DNA of 64,000 nt. Origin: Actinomycetota bacterium. Lineage in GTDB: Bacteria; Actinomycetota; Thermoleophilia; Solirubrobacterales; Solirubrobacteraceae. Shown here piece after piece: positions 40,549-51,443 of the stretch. Where the stretch lies: contig VAWY01000121.1 in the NCBI GenBank assembly GCA_005888335.1, forward strand, positions 1-64,000, given 5' to 3'. The notes below the pieces were generated by a model. The model saw only the letters and a program-made list of their open reading frames with translations, was not told where the DNA came from and ran no database searches. The position numbers and the translations under genes are program-made. How positions within the stretch are numbered: position 1 is the first letter of the stretch; each line of letters starts with the position of its first letter.

Positions 40549-43500
40549 ATGGGCATTTCCGCGAGACGAGCGTCCGCGCTCGCGACGCTTGCCGCCACCG
40601 GACTGCTCCCAGCCGCCGCGGACGCCGCCACCCGCACCTACGTCGTGCAGCTCAAGGCGGCCCCGCTGGCGTCCTACACCGGCGGCCGGGCCGGCCTCCC
40701 GGCGACGAGTCCGAAGGAGACGGGCGACCGCAGGCTCAACACCGGCACCAGCGCCGCCGCCGCGTACTCCGCCTTCCTCGCCGAGCGCGAGCGCGCCGCG
40801 CTCGCCCACGTGCCCGGCGCCGCGCCCACCGTCGACTACTCCTACCACGTCGCCTTGGCCGGCTTCTCCGCCGAGCTGACGCCCGAAGACGCCGCCGCTC
40901 TCCGCGAGGCCCCGGAGGTCGCGGACGTGTGGCCCGACGAGAAGCTCACGACGCAGGCCGTCGACCCGGCCAGCGCGACCGCGGTCGACGGCGCCCTGGG
41001 CGGCGTCAACGGGGACACGGCGTCCTACCTCGGCCTGCCGAACGGGCTGTGGTCGCAGTTCGGCGGCCCGGACCACGCGGGCGACGGCGTCGTCGTCGGG
41101 GTTCTCGACACGGGCATCACCCCGCAGCACCCCAGCTTCGCCGACACCGCCCTGGGCAACTTCGTCGGCGCGGACTACGGGCCGCCGCCGGCGAGCTTCC
41201 GGGGGACGTGCGACGCCGGCACCGACACGACCTTCCAGTGCAACAACAAGCTGATCGGGGCGCGCTTCTTCATCCAGGGCTTCGGTCCCGCGCTCGTCGC
41301 CCCCGACTCGTTTCACTCGCCCCGCGACGACGACGGCCACGGGACGCACACGGCCTCGATCGCCGCGGGCAACTTCGGGGTCGACCCGACCATCGGCGGG
41401 CGCACCCTGGGCGTCGACCTGATCTCGGGCATCGCGCCGCGCGCGCGCATCGCGGCCTACAAGGTCTGCTGGGTCGGCGGCGACGTCTCCAACGGCTGCA
41501 CGCTGTCGGACTCCGTCGCGGCGATCGACCAGGCGGTCAGCGACGGCGTCGACGTCATCAACTACTCCATCGGCGGCGCGGCGAAGACCAATGTCGCCGA
41601 CCCGGTGCAGCTCGCGTTTCTCGGCGCGTCCGACGCCGGCGTGTTCGTCGCCAACGCGGCGGGCAACGCAGGGCCGGACGGCGGCAGCGTCGCCACGCCG
41701 ACCACGGCGCCCTGGCTGACCTCGGTCGGCGCCGACGCGCCGGCGCGGACCTTCCAGGCGACCGCGACGATCACGCCGCCGGGCGGCCTGCCCTTCGACA
41801 TCACCGGCGCCTCGGTGACGGGGGCGCTCGTCGCGACGAGTGTCGTCGACGGGGCGAGCTCCGCGCGCGCCGGTGTCGCCGCGGCCGACGCCGAGCTGTG
41901 CCGCGGCAACGCGCTCGACCCGGCCCAGGTGACCGGCAAGGTCGTGCTCTGCAAGCGCGGCGGCAACGCGCGGATCGACAAGTCCCGCAGCGTCAAGGCC
42001 GCGGGCGGCGTCGGCATGATCCTCTCCAACACCGCGCCCGGGCAGGACATCGACGACGACACGCACTTCGTCCCGGCCGTCCACGTGTCCCAGGCCGACG
42101 GCGACCGCGTCAGGGCGGCGGTCGCGGCCGGTCCCACGACGGCGAGCATCACCGAAGGGACCGCCGCCGTGGGGGCGCCGCGCGCGCTCGCGTCGTTCTC
42201 CTCGCGCGGACCGCAGGCCGCGGTCTCCGATCTGGCCAAGCCCGACGTCACCGCGCCCGGCGTCAACATCCTGGCCGGCGACACGCCGACCCCCTCCTTC
42301 GACACCGGGATGCCGGCCGGCGAGCTCTTCCAGTCGCTGTCGGGCACGTCGATGGCCGCGCCGCAGGTCGCCGGCGCGGCGGCGCTGCTCGACCAGGCGC
42401 ACCCGGGCTGGTCGCCCGCGGAGATCAAGTCCGCGCTGATGACGACCGCCCGGCCGAACGTGCTCGAGGACGGCAGCACGCCGGCCACGCCGTTCGATGC
42501 CGGCGCGGGCGAGATCGACCCGACCGCCGCCGCGTCGCCCGGGCTCGTCCTCGAGGTCGGCACCAACGACTACGTCCGCTACGTCGACTCCCAGCAGCCC
42601 GCCGTCTTCCACGACGGGCAGGCCCCGATCGCCCCGGGCGACCTGAACCTGCCGTCGATCGCCGCCGCGAAGGTGCCCGGCAAGTACCAGACCGTCCGCA
42701 CCGTCACGTCGGTGGACGGCGCCGTCCGCCACTGGGACGCGGCGTTCAGCGTCCCCGGCTTCGACGGGTCGGTCACCGTCGCCGGGACCGACTCGAGCGC
42801 CTTCGACATCGGGCCCGGCGAGACCCGGCAGCTCGTCATCTCCGCGCGGGTGACCACCGCGCCGCTCGACCGCTACGCGTTCGGCGCGGTGACGCTGACG
42901 AGCGGCGCCACCGCCCTGCGCATCCCGGTCTCGCTGCGACCGATCGAGCTCTCGGCGCCTGCCACCGTCAACGTGACGGCCGACCGGTCGGCGGGCAGCG
43001 CGACGATCCCGGTGGACGTCGGCTTCGCCGGCACGCTCAGCGGGCTCGGCTGGGGCCTGGCCGCCCCGGTCGTCCATGCCCGCGAGCAGATCCAGACCGA
43101 CCCGACCGGCGCGCCCGACCCCAACGCCCCGTCGCCGGCGCTGAAGGTCTACGACGTCGACGTTCCGGACGGCGCACAGCTGCTCTCCGGCCGGATCGCG
43201 AACGCCGACCCCGGTACGAACCTCGACCTCTTCCTGTTCCGCGACGCCAACGGCGACGGCAGCTTCGGAACGGGCGAGCTCGTCGACTCCTCGGCGACGC
43301 CCGGCGCCGACGAGGGCGTCACCGAGGTCCTGCCCGCCGCAGGCCACTACCGGTTCCTCGTCGTCGGCGCCCGGACGCAGGCGCCCTCGGCCTACGACTT
43401 CACGACCTGGCTGGCCGATGACGCGAAGCCCGACGACCCGTCCGGCGGCCCGGGCATCGCCGTGACCGGCGACCCGTTCGCGGTGAGCATCGGGCAGACC

Positions 43501-43971
43501 CTCCCGGCGACGCTGGCCTGGTCCGGCGTCGACACGAAGGGCGTGTACCTCGGGCTGGCGACGTTCCACGACTCGTCCTCGCCGGGGCGCGAGAACCTCA
43601 AGGCCTCGACGATCGTCGAGCTGACCAAGACGGCGGACACCACGTCGGCAACCGGTGCCGCGCCGGCGCCGCCCGCCGCGTCGTCCTCGGCGAAGCGGCT
43701 GCTCGCCGTCTCGCGCCTGGTCACCCGGATGCGCCGCGGGCGTCTGACGCTGCACATCGTGCTCGCCCGCCGGGCGACCGTCACCGTGCGCATCCAGCGC
43801 GGCCACCGCACCGTGTTCACGCTGCGCCGGCGGGCGCTCCCGGCGGGCCGGCGGGTCCTGCGCCTGCGCGTCGGCCACCGCCTGCGCCGCGGCCGCCGCT
43901 ACCGCATGACCGTGAGGGCGACGAGCGGTCGCGCGCACGGCCGGCGCACCGTGATTTTCCGCGTCCGCTGA
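40549..43971 (+). CDS. Secreted subtilisin-family (S8) serine protease, copy 1
   Basis: The 1,140-residue protein has a signal peptide (residues 8-26), an I9-type inhibitory propeptide (TYVVQLKAAPLASY to EVADVWPDEK), then an S8 catalytic domain. The triad is complete: Asp in VVVGVLDTGITPQHP, His in DDDGHGTHTASIAAG, Ser in LSGTSMAAPQVAGAA. A protease-associated (PA) domain is inserted (KVVLCKRGGNARIDKS). Residues about 690-1030 are Fn3-like and pre-peptidase C-terminal-like beta domains, and the last 70 residues are very Arg-rich (RMRRGRLTLHIVLARRATV). The layout is that of plant-like subtilases. GGAGG precedes the ATG by 4 nt. It probably degrades extracellular protein. Confidence 0.93.
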   Translation: MGISARRASALATLAATGLLPAAADAATRTYVVQLKAAPLASYTGGRAGLPATSPKETGDRRLNTGTSAAAAYSAFLAERERAALAHVPGAAPTVDYSYHVALAGFSAELTPEDAAALREAPEVADVWPDEKLTTQAVDPASATAVDGALGGVNGDTASYLGLPNGLWSQFGGPDHAGDGVVVGVLDTGITPQHPSFADTALGNFVGADYGPPPASFRGTCDAGTDTTFQCNNKLIGARFFIQGFGPALVAPDSFHSPRDDDGHGTHTASIAAGNFGVDPTIGGRTLGVDLISGIAPRARIAAYKVCWVGGDVSNGCTLSDSVAAIDQAVSDGVDVINYSIGGAAKTNVADPVQLAFLGASDAGVFVANAAGNAGPDGGSVATPTTAPWLTSVGADAPARTFQATATITPPGGLPFDITGASVTGALVATSVVDGASSARAGVAAADAELCRGNALDPAQVTGKVVLCKRGGNARIDKSRSVKAAGGVGMILSNTAPGQDIDDDTHFVPAVHVSQADGDRVRAAVAAGPTTASITEGTAAVGAPRALASFSSRGPQAAVSDLAKPDVTAPGVNILAGDTPTPSFDTGMPAGELFQSLSGTSMAAPQVAGAAALLDQAHPGWSPAEIKSALMTTARPNVLEDGSTPATPFDAGAGEIDPTAAASPGLVLEVGTNDYVRYVDSQQPAVFHDGQAPIAPGDLNLPSIAAAKVPGKYQTVRTVTSVDGAVRHWDAAFSVPGFDGSVTVAGTDSSAFDIGPGETRQLVISARVTTAPLDRYAFGAVTLTSGATALRIPVSLRPIELSAPATVNVTADRSAGSATIPVDVGFAGTLSGLGWGLAAPVVHAREQIQTDPTGAPDPNAPSPALKVYDVDVPDGAQLLSGRIANADPGTNLDLFLFRDANGDGSFGTGELVDSSATPGADEGVTEVLPAAGHYRFLVVGARTQAPSAYDFTTWLADDAKPDDPSGGPGIAVTGDPFAVSIGQTLPATLAWSGVDTKGVYLGLATFHDSSSPGRENLKASTIVELTKTADTTSATGAAPAPPAASSSAKRLLAVSRLVTRMRRGRLTLHIVLARRATVTVRIQRGHRTVFTLRRRALPAGRRVLRLRVGHRLRRGRRYRMTVRATSGRAHGRRTVIFRVR

Positions 43972-44016
43972 TGTCTTACGAGCAAGAAAAAACCGCACGG
44001 GGCTGCAGAATCGCCG

Positions 44017-44049
44017 TATGGTCGGCGCGCGCCCGCAACGTCATGGAGG
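44017..44049 (+). promoter_or_regulatory. -10 TATGGT and Shine-Dalgarno of second subtilase
   Basis: TATGGT at 44017-44022 is followed by GGAGG at 44045-44049, 4 nt before the ATG. The segment CCCGCAAC..GTCA..GGAGGA also precedes the first subtilase, showing that the duplication included the translation signals. Confidence 0.4.
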
Positions 44050-44053
44050 ATGA

Positions 44054-47000
44054 ATGGGCAGCCGATCAGGACTAGCGTCCACCGTGGCGGCGATCGCCGT
44101 CTCTGCACTGCTGCCGGCCGCGGCGAGCGCGGCGGCGTCGCGGACGTACATCGTCCAGCTCAAGGCGGCGCCGCTGGCGTCCTACACGGGCGGCAAGCGA
44201 GGCCTGTCGGCGACCAGCCCGAAGGTCACCGGCCGCCGCAAGCTCGACATCACGACGAGCGCGGCGAAGACCTACACCTCCTACCTCGCCGGGCGCGAGC
44301 GCGCCGCCCTCTCGCATGCACCGGGCAGCGCGCCGGCGATCGACTACTCGTACCGCGTCGCCTTCGCCGGCTTCGCCGCCGAGATGACGCAGGCCCAGGC
44401 CGCGGCCCTGCGCCAGGCGCCCGAGGTCGCGCACGTCTGGCGCGACGCCAAGGCCAAGACCCAGGCCGTCAACCCGAACGACCCCGCGGCGGTCGAGACC
44501 GCGCTCGACGGGCCCGACGGCGACACCGCGGCGTACCTCGGCCTGCCGAACGGCCTGTGGGCGCAGCTCGGCGGTCCCGGGAACGCGGGCGACGGCGTCG
44601 TCGTGGGCGTGCTGGACACGGGCATCACCCCGCAGCACCCGAGCTTCGCCGACCACGGCAACGGCTTCGTCGGACCGGCCTTCGGGCCGCCGCCCGCGAG
44701 CTTCAAGGGCGCGTGCGACTCCGGCACGGACCCGACGTTCCACTGCAACAACAAGCTCGTCGGCGCGCACTTCTTCGTCGACGGCTTCGGCGCCTCCAAC
44801 GTCGCCCCCGACTCGTTCCTCTCGCCGCGCGACGACGACGGCCACGGGACGCACACGGCCTCGACCGCGGCGGGCAACTTCGGCGTCGACCCGACGATCG
44901 GCGGGCGCACGCTCGGGGTCAACCTGATCTCGGGCCTCGCGCCCCGCGCGCGCGTCGCCGCCTACAAGGTCTGCTGGGTGGGCAACGGCGTCGCCGACGG
45001 CTGCGCGAACTCGGACTCGCTCGCGGCCATCGAGCAGGCGGTCACCGACGGCGTCGACGTCATCAACTACTCGATCGGCGGCACGACGTCGAACGTCATC
45101 GACCCGGTCGAGTTCGCCTTCCTGGGCGCCTCCGACGCCGGCGTGTTCGTCGCCAACTCGGCCGGCAACGACGGCCCGGACGCCGGGACGGTCGGCACGC
45201 CGACCACGGTGCCGTGGCTGACGTCGGTCGGCGCCGAGAACGCCGCGCGGACCTTCCAGGCGAGCGCCACGATCACCCCGTCGACCGGACCGGCGTTCAC
45301 CGTGACCGGCGCGTCGGTGACCGGGTCGCTGAAGGCCACCCAGATCGTCGACGCGGCCAATGCCGCGGCCGCCGGCGTGGCCACCGCCGACGCCGAGCGG
45401 TGCTTCGCCAGCTCGCTGGACCCGGCCAAGGTGACGGGCAAGGTCGTCCTGTGCCAGCGCGGCGTCAACCCCCGCATCGAGAAGTCCAAGAACGTCAAGG
45501 ACGCGGGCGGCGTCGGGATGATCCTCTACAACGCCAACCCCGCCCAGGACACCGACAACGACATCCACTACGTCCCGGCGGTCCACGTCCCCAACGCCGA
45601 CGGGCTGAAGATCAAGGCGGCGATCGCGGCCGGGACGACGACGGCCGCCCTCGCCGAGGGCGCCGCGGCGCTCGGCACGCCGCGCGTGCTCGCCGCGTTC
45701 TCGTCGCGCGGGCCGCAGACCGCGGTGCCCGATCTGGCCAAGCCCGACGTCACCGCGCCCGGCGTCAACATCCTCGCGGGCAACACGCCGACCCCCGCGG
45801 CCGCCACCGGGCTGCCGAGCGGCGAGCTGTTCCAGTCGCAGTCGGGCACCTCGATGTCCTCGCCGCAGGTCGCCGGCGCCGGCGCGCTGCTCAAGCAGGC
45901 GCACCCCGGCTGGTCGCCCGCCGAGATCAAGTCCGCGCTGATGCTGACGGCACGGCCGAACCTCCTCGAGGACGGCACCACCCCGGCCACGCCGTTCGAC
46001 GCCGGCTCCGGCGAGATCAATCCGACGGCGGCCGCCTCGCCCGGGCTCGTGCTCGACGTCGGGACCAACGACTACATCCGCTACGTCGACTCGCAGGACC
46101 CGGCCGTGTTCAACGACGGCCAGGACCCGATCGCGCCGAGCGACCTCAACCTGGCCTCCATCGCGAACTCGAAGGTGGCGGGCACGTTCCGCACGGTGCG
46201 CACGGTCACGTCCGTCGACGCCGCGTCGCGCCACTGGGACGCCTCGATCAGCGTCCCCGGCTTCGACGCGACGGTCACGGCCCCCGGCACCGGCTCGAGC
46301 GCGTTCGACATCGCGCCGGGCGCCACCCAGCAGCTCGTCATCTCCGCGCAGGCCACCACGGCGACGCTCGAGCAGTACGCCTTCGGCGCGCTGACGCTGA
46401 CCGGCGGTGGGACGACCCTGCACATGCCGGTCTCGCTGCGGGCGATCGCGATCTCCGCGCCCGAGACGGTCAAGGTGACGGCCGACCAGTCGGCGGGCAG
46501 CGCGACGATCCCCGTCAAGGCGGGCTTCACCGGGACGCTGACCGGCCTCGGCTGGGGGCTCGCGGCGCCCGACACCAAGCCGGGCGAGCAGATCACCACC
46601 GACCCGATCGGCGCGCCCGACCCGAACGCGCCGTCGCCGTCGATGAAGACCTATGACATCGACGTGCCGGCGGGCGCCCAGCTGCTCTCGGGGCGCATCT
46701 CCAACACCGACGGCGGCGACCCCAACACCGACCTCGACCTCTACCTGTTCCGCGACGCCAACTCCGACGGGAGCTTCACCCCCGACGAGCTGGTCGACGT
46801 GTCGGCGAGCGCGATCGCCGACGAGGGCGTCACCGAGGCGCTGCCCGAGGCGGGCCACTACCGCTTCGTCATCGTGGGCTTCACGACCCGCTCGCCCTCG
46901 ACGTACGACTTCACGACCTGGCTGGCCAACGACGCGTCGCCCGACGACCCGTCCGGCGGGCCGGGCATCGCGGTGACCGGCGACCCGTTCACGGTGGGGA

Positions 47001-47503
47001 TCGGTCAAAGCGTCGACGCGACGCTGTCCTACTCCGGCGTGGATCACAAGGGCCTGTACCTCGGGCTGGCGACGTTCCACGACTCGTCCTCGCCCGGCCG
47101 CGACAACATCAAGGCCTCCTCGATCGTGGAGCTCACCAAGACCGCCGACACCACCGCGCCGGCGAGCGCGCCGCCGGCGGCGCAGCCGTCGTCGCGGCCG
47201 CCGGCCGGGGCGCACTCGGCGGCGCGCAAGCGCCTGGCGCTGTCGGGCCTGCGCGCCCGGCTGCGGCGCGGCATTCTGAGCCTGCGAGTCAGCCTGACGC
47301 GCAAGGCGACGGTCACGGTCCGCATCCGGCGCGGCACGCACACCGTGCTCACCGTCCGGCGGCGCAGCGTGCCGGCCGGCGTGCGCACCCTGCACATCCG
47401 CGTCGGCCACCGCCTGCGCCGGGGGACCGCCTACCGCATCACGGTGACGGCGACGATCCGCAACAGCCACGCCCGGCGGACCTTGACGCTCAAGGTCCGC
47501 TAG
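44054..47503 (+). CDS. Secreted subtilisin-family (S8) serine protease, copy 2
   Basis: The 1,149-residue paralogue repeats the same layout as its neighbour: signal peptide, I9 propeptide (YIVQLKAAPLASYTGGKRG), S8 domain with Asp in VLDTGITPQHP, His in DDDGHGTHTASTAAG and Ser in QSGTSMSSPQVAGAG, PA insertion (KVVLCQRGVNPRIEKS), Fn3-like C-terminal domains and an Arg-rich end. The two proteins are alike along their whole length, differing by scattered substitutions and by a longer Pro/Ala/Ser linker (PPAAQPSSRPPAGAHS) before the basic end in this copy. The 82-bp gap carries its own promoter-like element, so the copies can be regulated separately. It ends 2 bp from the convergent malate synthase gene. 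Confidence 0.93.
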   Translation: MGSRSGLASTVAAIAVSALLPAAASAAASRTYIVQLKAAPLASYTGGKRGLSATSPKVTGRRKLDITTSAAKTYTSYLAGRERAALSHAPGSAPAIDYSYRVAFAGFAAEMTQAQAAALRQAPEVAHVWRDAKAKTQAVNPNDPAAVETALDGPDGDTAAYLGLPNGLWAQLGGPGNAGDGVVVGVLDTGITPQHPSFADHGNGFVGPAFGPPPASFKGACDSGTDPTFHCNNKLVGAHFFVDGFGASNVAPDSFLSPRDDDGHGTHTASTAAGNFGVDPTIGGRTLGVNLISGLAPRARVAAYKVCWVGNGVADGCANSDSLAAIEQAVTDGVDVINYSIGGTTSNVIDPVEFAFLGASDAGVFVANSAGNDGPDAGTVGTPTTVPWLTSVGAENAARTFQASATITPSTGPAFTVTGASVTGSLKATQIVDAANAAAAGVATADAERCFASSLDPAKVTGKVVLCQRGVNPRIEKSKNVKDAGGVGMILYNANPAQDTDNDIHYVPAVHVPNADGLKIKAAIAAGTTTAALAEGAAALGTPRVLAAFSSRGPQTAVPDLAKPDVTAPGVNILAGNTPTPAAATGLPSGELFQSQSGTSMSSPQVAGAGALLKQAHPGWSPAEIKSALMLTARPNLLEDGTTPATPFDAGSGEINPTAAASPGLVLDVGTNDYIRYVDSQDPAVFNDGQDPIAPSDLNLASIANSKVAGTFRTVRTVTSVDAASRHWDASISVPGFDATVTAPGTGSSAFDIAPGATQQLVISAQATTATLEQYAFGALTLTGGGTTLHMPVSLRAIAISAPETVKVTADQSAGSATIPVKAGFTGTLTGLGWGLAAPDTKPGEQITTDPIGAPDPNAPSPSMKTYDIDVPAGAQLLSGRISNTDGGDPNTDLDLYLFRDANSDGSFTPDELVDVSASAIADEGVTEALPEAGHYRFVIVGFTTRSPSTYDFTTWLANDASPDDPSGGPGIAVTGDPFTVGIGQSVDATLSYSGVDHKGLYLGLATFHDSSSPGRDNIKASSIVELTKTADTTAPASAPPAAQPSSRPPAGAHSAARKRLALSGLRARLRRGILSLRVSLTRKATVTVRIRRGTHTVLTVRRRSVPAGVRTLHIRVGHRLRRGTAYRITVTATIRNSHARRTLTLKVR

Positions 47504-47505
47504 GG

Positions 47506-49115
<1,610 letters not shown>

Positions 49116-49119
<4 letters not shown>

Positions 49120-50360
49120 CGGTGCAGGGGCCTCCCGGTCAGCGACGCGTGCAGGATCTCCATCGGGTGGTACACGGGCAGATCGGCGTACGCGGCGATC
49201 TGGACCGCGCAGCCCGGGTTCGCCGCGGCGACCGCCTGCGCGCCGGTGGCGAGCAGATTGCGCGCCTTGCGCTCGCCGAGCGCGGCGGCCGGCTCGGGCT
49301 TGAGCAGGTTGTAGACGCCCGCCGAGCCGCAGCACAGCTCCCACTCGGCGGGCTCGAGCAGCTCGAGCCCGGGGATCGCGCGCAGCAGCGCCCGCGGCTG
49401 CTCGCGCACGCCCTGGGCGTGGGCGAGGTGGCAGGCGTCGTGGTAGGCGACCTTGAGCTCGACCGGCCGGCGGCCGGCGGCGGGCTCGACGGCGGCGAGG
49501 AACTCGGTGACGTCGCGGACCTTCGCCGAGAACGCCGCGGCGCGGTCCGCCCACGCGGGGTCGTCGCGCAGCGCGTGGCCGTAGTCCTTCATCGACGAGC
49601 CGCACCCGGCGGCGTTGACGACCACGGTCTCGCAGTGCTCGAACGCGGCGATCGTGCGCCGGGCGCGCTCGCGCGCGGCGTCCGCCCAGCCGGTGTGGAG
49701 CTCGAGCGCGCCGCAGCAGCCGGGCCGCGCCGGCGCGAAGACGTCGAAGCCCTCGGCGGCCAGGACCTCGACCGTCGCCCGGTTCACGCGGCCGAAGAAC
49801 ACGCGCTGGACGCACCCCTGCAGGAAGCCGACGCTGCCGCGGCGCGTCCCGCGGGCGGGCGTGCGCTCGGGCAGGCGGCGCAGCGCCTCGCGCGGCGAGA
49901 CGCGCGGGGCGAGCCGTCCCAGCCGGGGGACGAACCGGGCCAGCGGCGAGAACGGCGCCAGCGCACGCAGCCGCGCGGGATACGGGAACAGCCAGAACGG
50001 CGCGCGGCGCTTGAGGCGCTCCAGGCGCGGGCGCTCGTAGCGGCGCTCGACCTGCGCGCGCGTGTCCTCGATGAGCTTGTGGTACTGCACGCCCGACGGG
50101 CAGGCGGTCACGCACGCCATGCACCCGAGGCAGTTGTCCCACGCCTGGACCTGCGAGGCGACGAGGTCCGGGCCCTCCTCGTGGGCCGCGCGCATGAGCA
50201 GGATCCGCCCGCGCGGCGAGTCCATCTCCTCATCCCACAGCGCGTAGGTCGGGCACGTCGGCAGGCAGAACCCGCAGTGCACGCAGTCCTCGATGAGCGA
50301 CGGCTCGGGCGGGCGGACGTCGTCGAACGCCCCGAGGCGGTCTTCGATCTCGGTCGCCAT
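49116..50360 (-). CDS. glcF: Glycolate oxidase iron-sulfur subunit
   Basis: The 414-residue protein carries two [4Fe-4S] ferredoxin motifs, [12 protein letters not shown] (about residues 26-37) and [12 protein letters not shown] (about 76-87), and two CCG-type domains ending in [10 protein letters not shown] and [11 protein letters not shown]. It passes electrons from the flavin subunits to the quinone pool. The length matches GlcF of other bacteria. The ATG overlaps the glcE stop by one base (TGATG) and its own stop overlaps aceB. Confidence 0.94.
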
Positions 50361-51430
50361 CAGATCCCGCCGACGAACACGCCCGGGTTGCAGGTCCCGA
50401 AGGGGTCGAAGCGCGCCTTGACGCGCCGCATGAGCTCGAGCTCGCCGCCGCCGACCTCGCCCCACGGGTCGAGCGCCCCGCGCACGGAGTCCGGAGCGTC
50501 GAGCACGACGCACGGCGCGGGCGCCAGGCGCTCGCGCAGCTCCCGCACGGCGCCCGGATCGCCGTCCGGCAGCGTGATCCACACGAGGCCGAGCGCGGCG
50601 CGCCCGACCGCGCGCGGCGCGACGGCGAGCGCGGCGCCGAGGGCGCGCTGGGTCGTCGAGACGCGCACGACCGTCCCGCCCGACGAACGCTGGCCGGCGC
50701 GCTGGCGCTCCCACAGCGGCTCGTCGTCCTCGACGACCTCACACTCGGGCAGGGCATCGCGCGCGCGCTCGGCCGCCGCGCCGCCGGCGAAGCGCGCCAG
50801 CAGCGACCCTTCGCCGTCCTCCCACGCGACGTCGAGCGCCTCGGCCTCGAGCGGCCGGTGGGCGAGCGCCGACGCCGCGCTCGCGAGCGCGTGCGGGTCG
50901 TCGAAGCGCTGGACCGCGGTCGCCGTCGCCGGCGGGCGTGGATGCAGGCGCAGGCTGATCTCCGTGATGACGCCGAGCGTCCCGAAGGAGCCGGAGAGCA
51001 GCTTGGCGAGGTCGTAGCCGGCGACGTTCTTGATGACCTTCGAGCCGGCCCGCGCGACCGTCCCGTCGGGGAGCGCGACCTGCACGCCGAGCACGAGGTC
51101 GCGCACCGTGTGGTAGCGGTGGCGCAGCGGGCCGCTGTCGCCGGTCGCGACGAGGCCGCCGATCGTCCCGCCGCCGGGCGGGTCGAGCGCGAGCATCTGG
51201 CCGGCCGCCGCAAACGCCTCCTGGGCGCGCTCGACCGGGACGCCCGCTTGCACGACGGTGGTCAGGTCGCCCTCGTTGTGCTCGACGATCGCGTCGAGCT
51301 GCACGGTCGAGAGCTCGCCGTCGGCCGGCGAGGGACGGCCCCACGGGCGCGTGCCCGCCCCGCGGACCCGCAGCCGGCGCCCCGCGCGCTCGGCGTCGTG
51401 CAGCGCGGCCGCGACGTCGCGGGCGGTCAT
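50360..51430 (-). CDS. glcE: Glycolate oxidase FAD-binding subunit
   Basis: The 356-residue protein is a short FAD-linked oxidase of the FAD_binding_4 type. It has RVRGAGTRPWG, PGGGTIGGLVATGDSGPLR for FAD binding, IKNVAGYDLAKLLSGSFGTLGVITEISLRLHP, and ends RVKARFDPFGTCNPGVF. It is shorter than GlcD and lacks its C-terminal catalytic half, as expected for GlcE. It starts 13 bp after the glcD stop and overlaps glcF. Confidence 0.93.
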   Translation of the reverse strand: MTARDVAAALHDAERAGRRLRVRGAGTRPWGRPSPADGELSTVQLDAIVEHNEGDLTTVVQAGVPVERAQEAFAAAGQMLALDPPGGGTIGGLVATGDSGPLRHRYHTVRDLVLGVQVALPDGTVARAGSKVIKNVAGYDLAKLLSGSFGTLGVITEISLRLHPRPPATATAVQRFDDPHALASAASALAHRPLEAEALDVAWEDGEGSLLARFAGGAAAERARDALPECEVVEDDEPLWERQRAGQRSSGGTVVRVSTTQRALGAALAVAPRAVGRAALGLVWITLPDGDPGAVRELRERLAPAPCVVLDAPDSVRGALDPWGEVGGGELELMRRVKARFDPFGTCNPGVFVGGI

Positions 51431-51443
51431 CGCCAGTGGCCCA

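Noticed and set aside
39937..43998. 1,353-codon minus-strand open frame opposite the first subtilase
   Set aside because: Low-complexity Arg/Gly/Val/Asp composition and no motif. The plus-strand subtilase explains the region fully.
44072..47470. 1,132-codon minus-strand open frame opposite the second subtilase
   Set aside because: It mirrors the antisense frame of the first subtilase because the genes are duplicates. It has no start signal and no protein-like motif.
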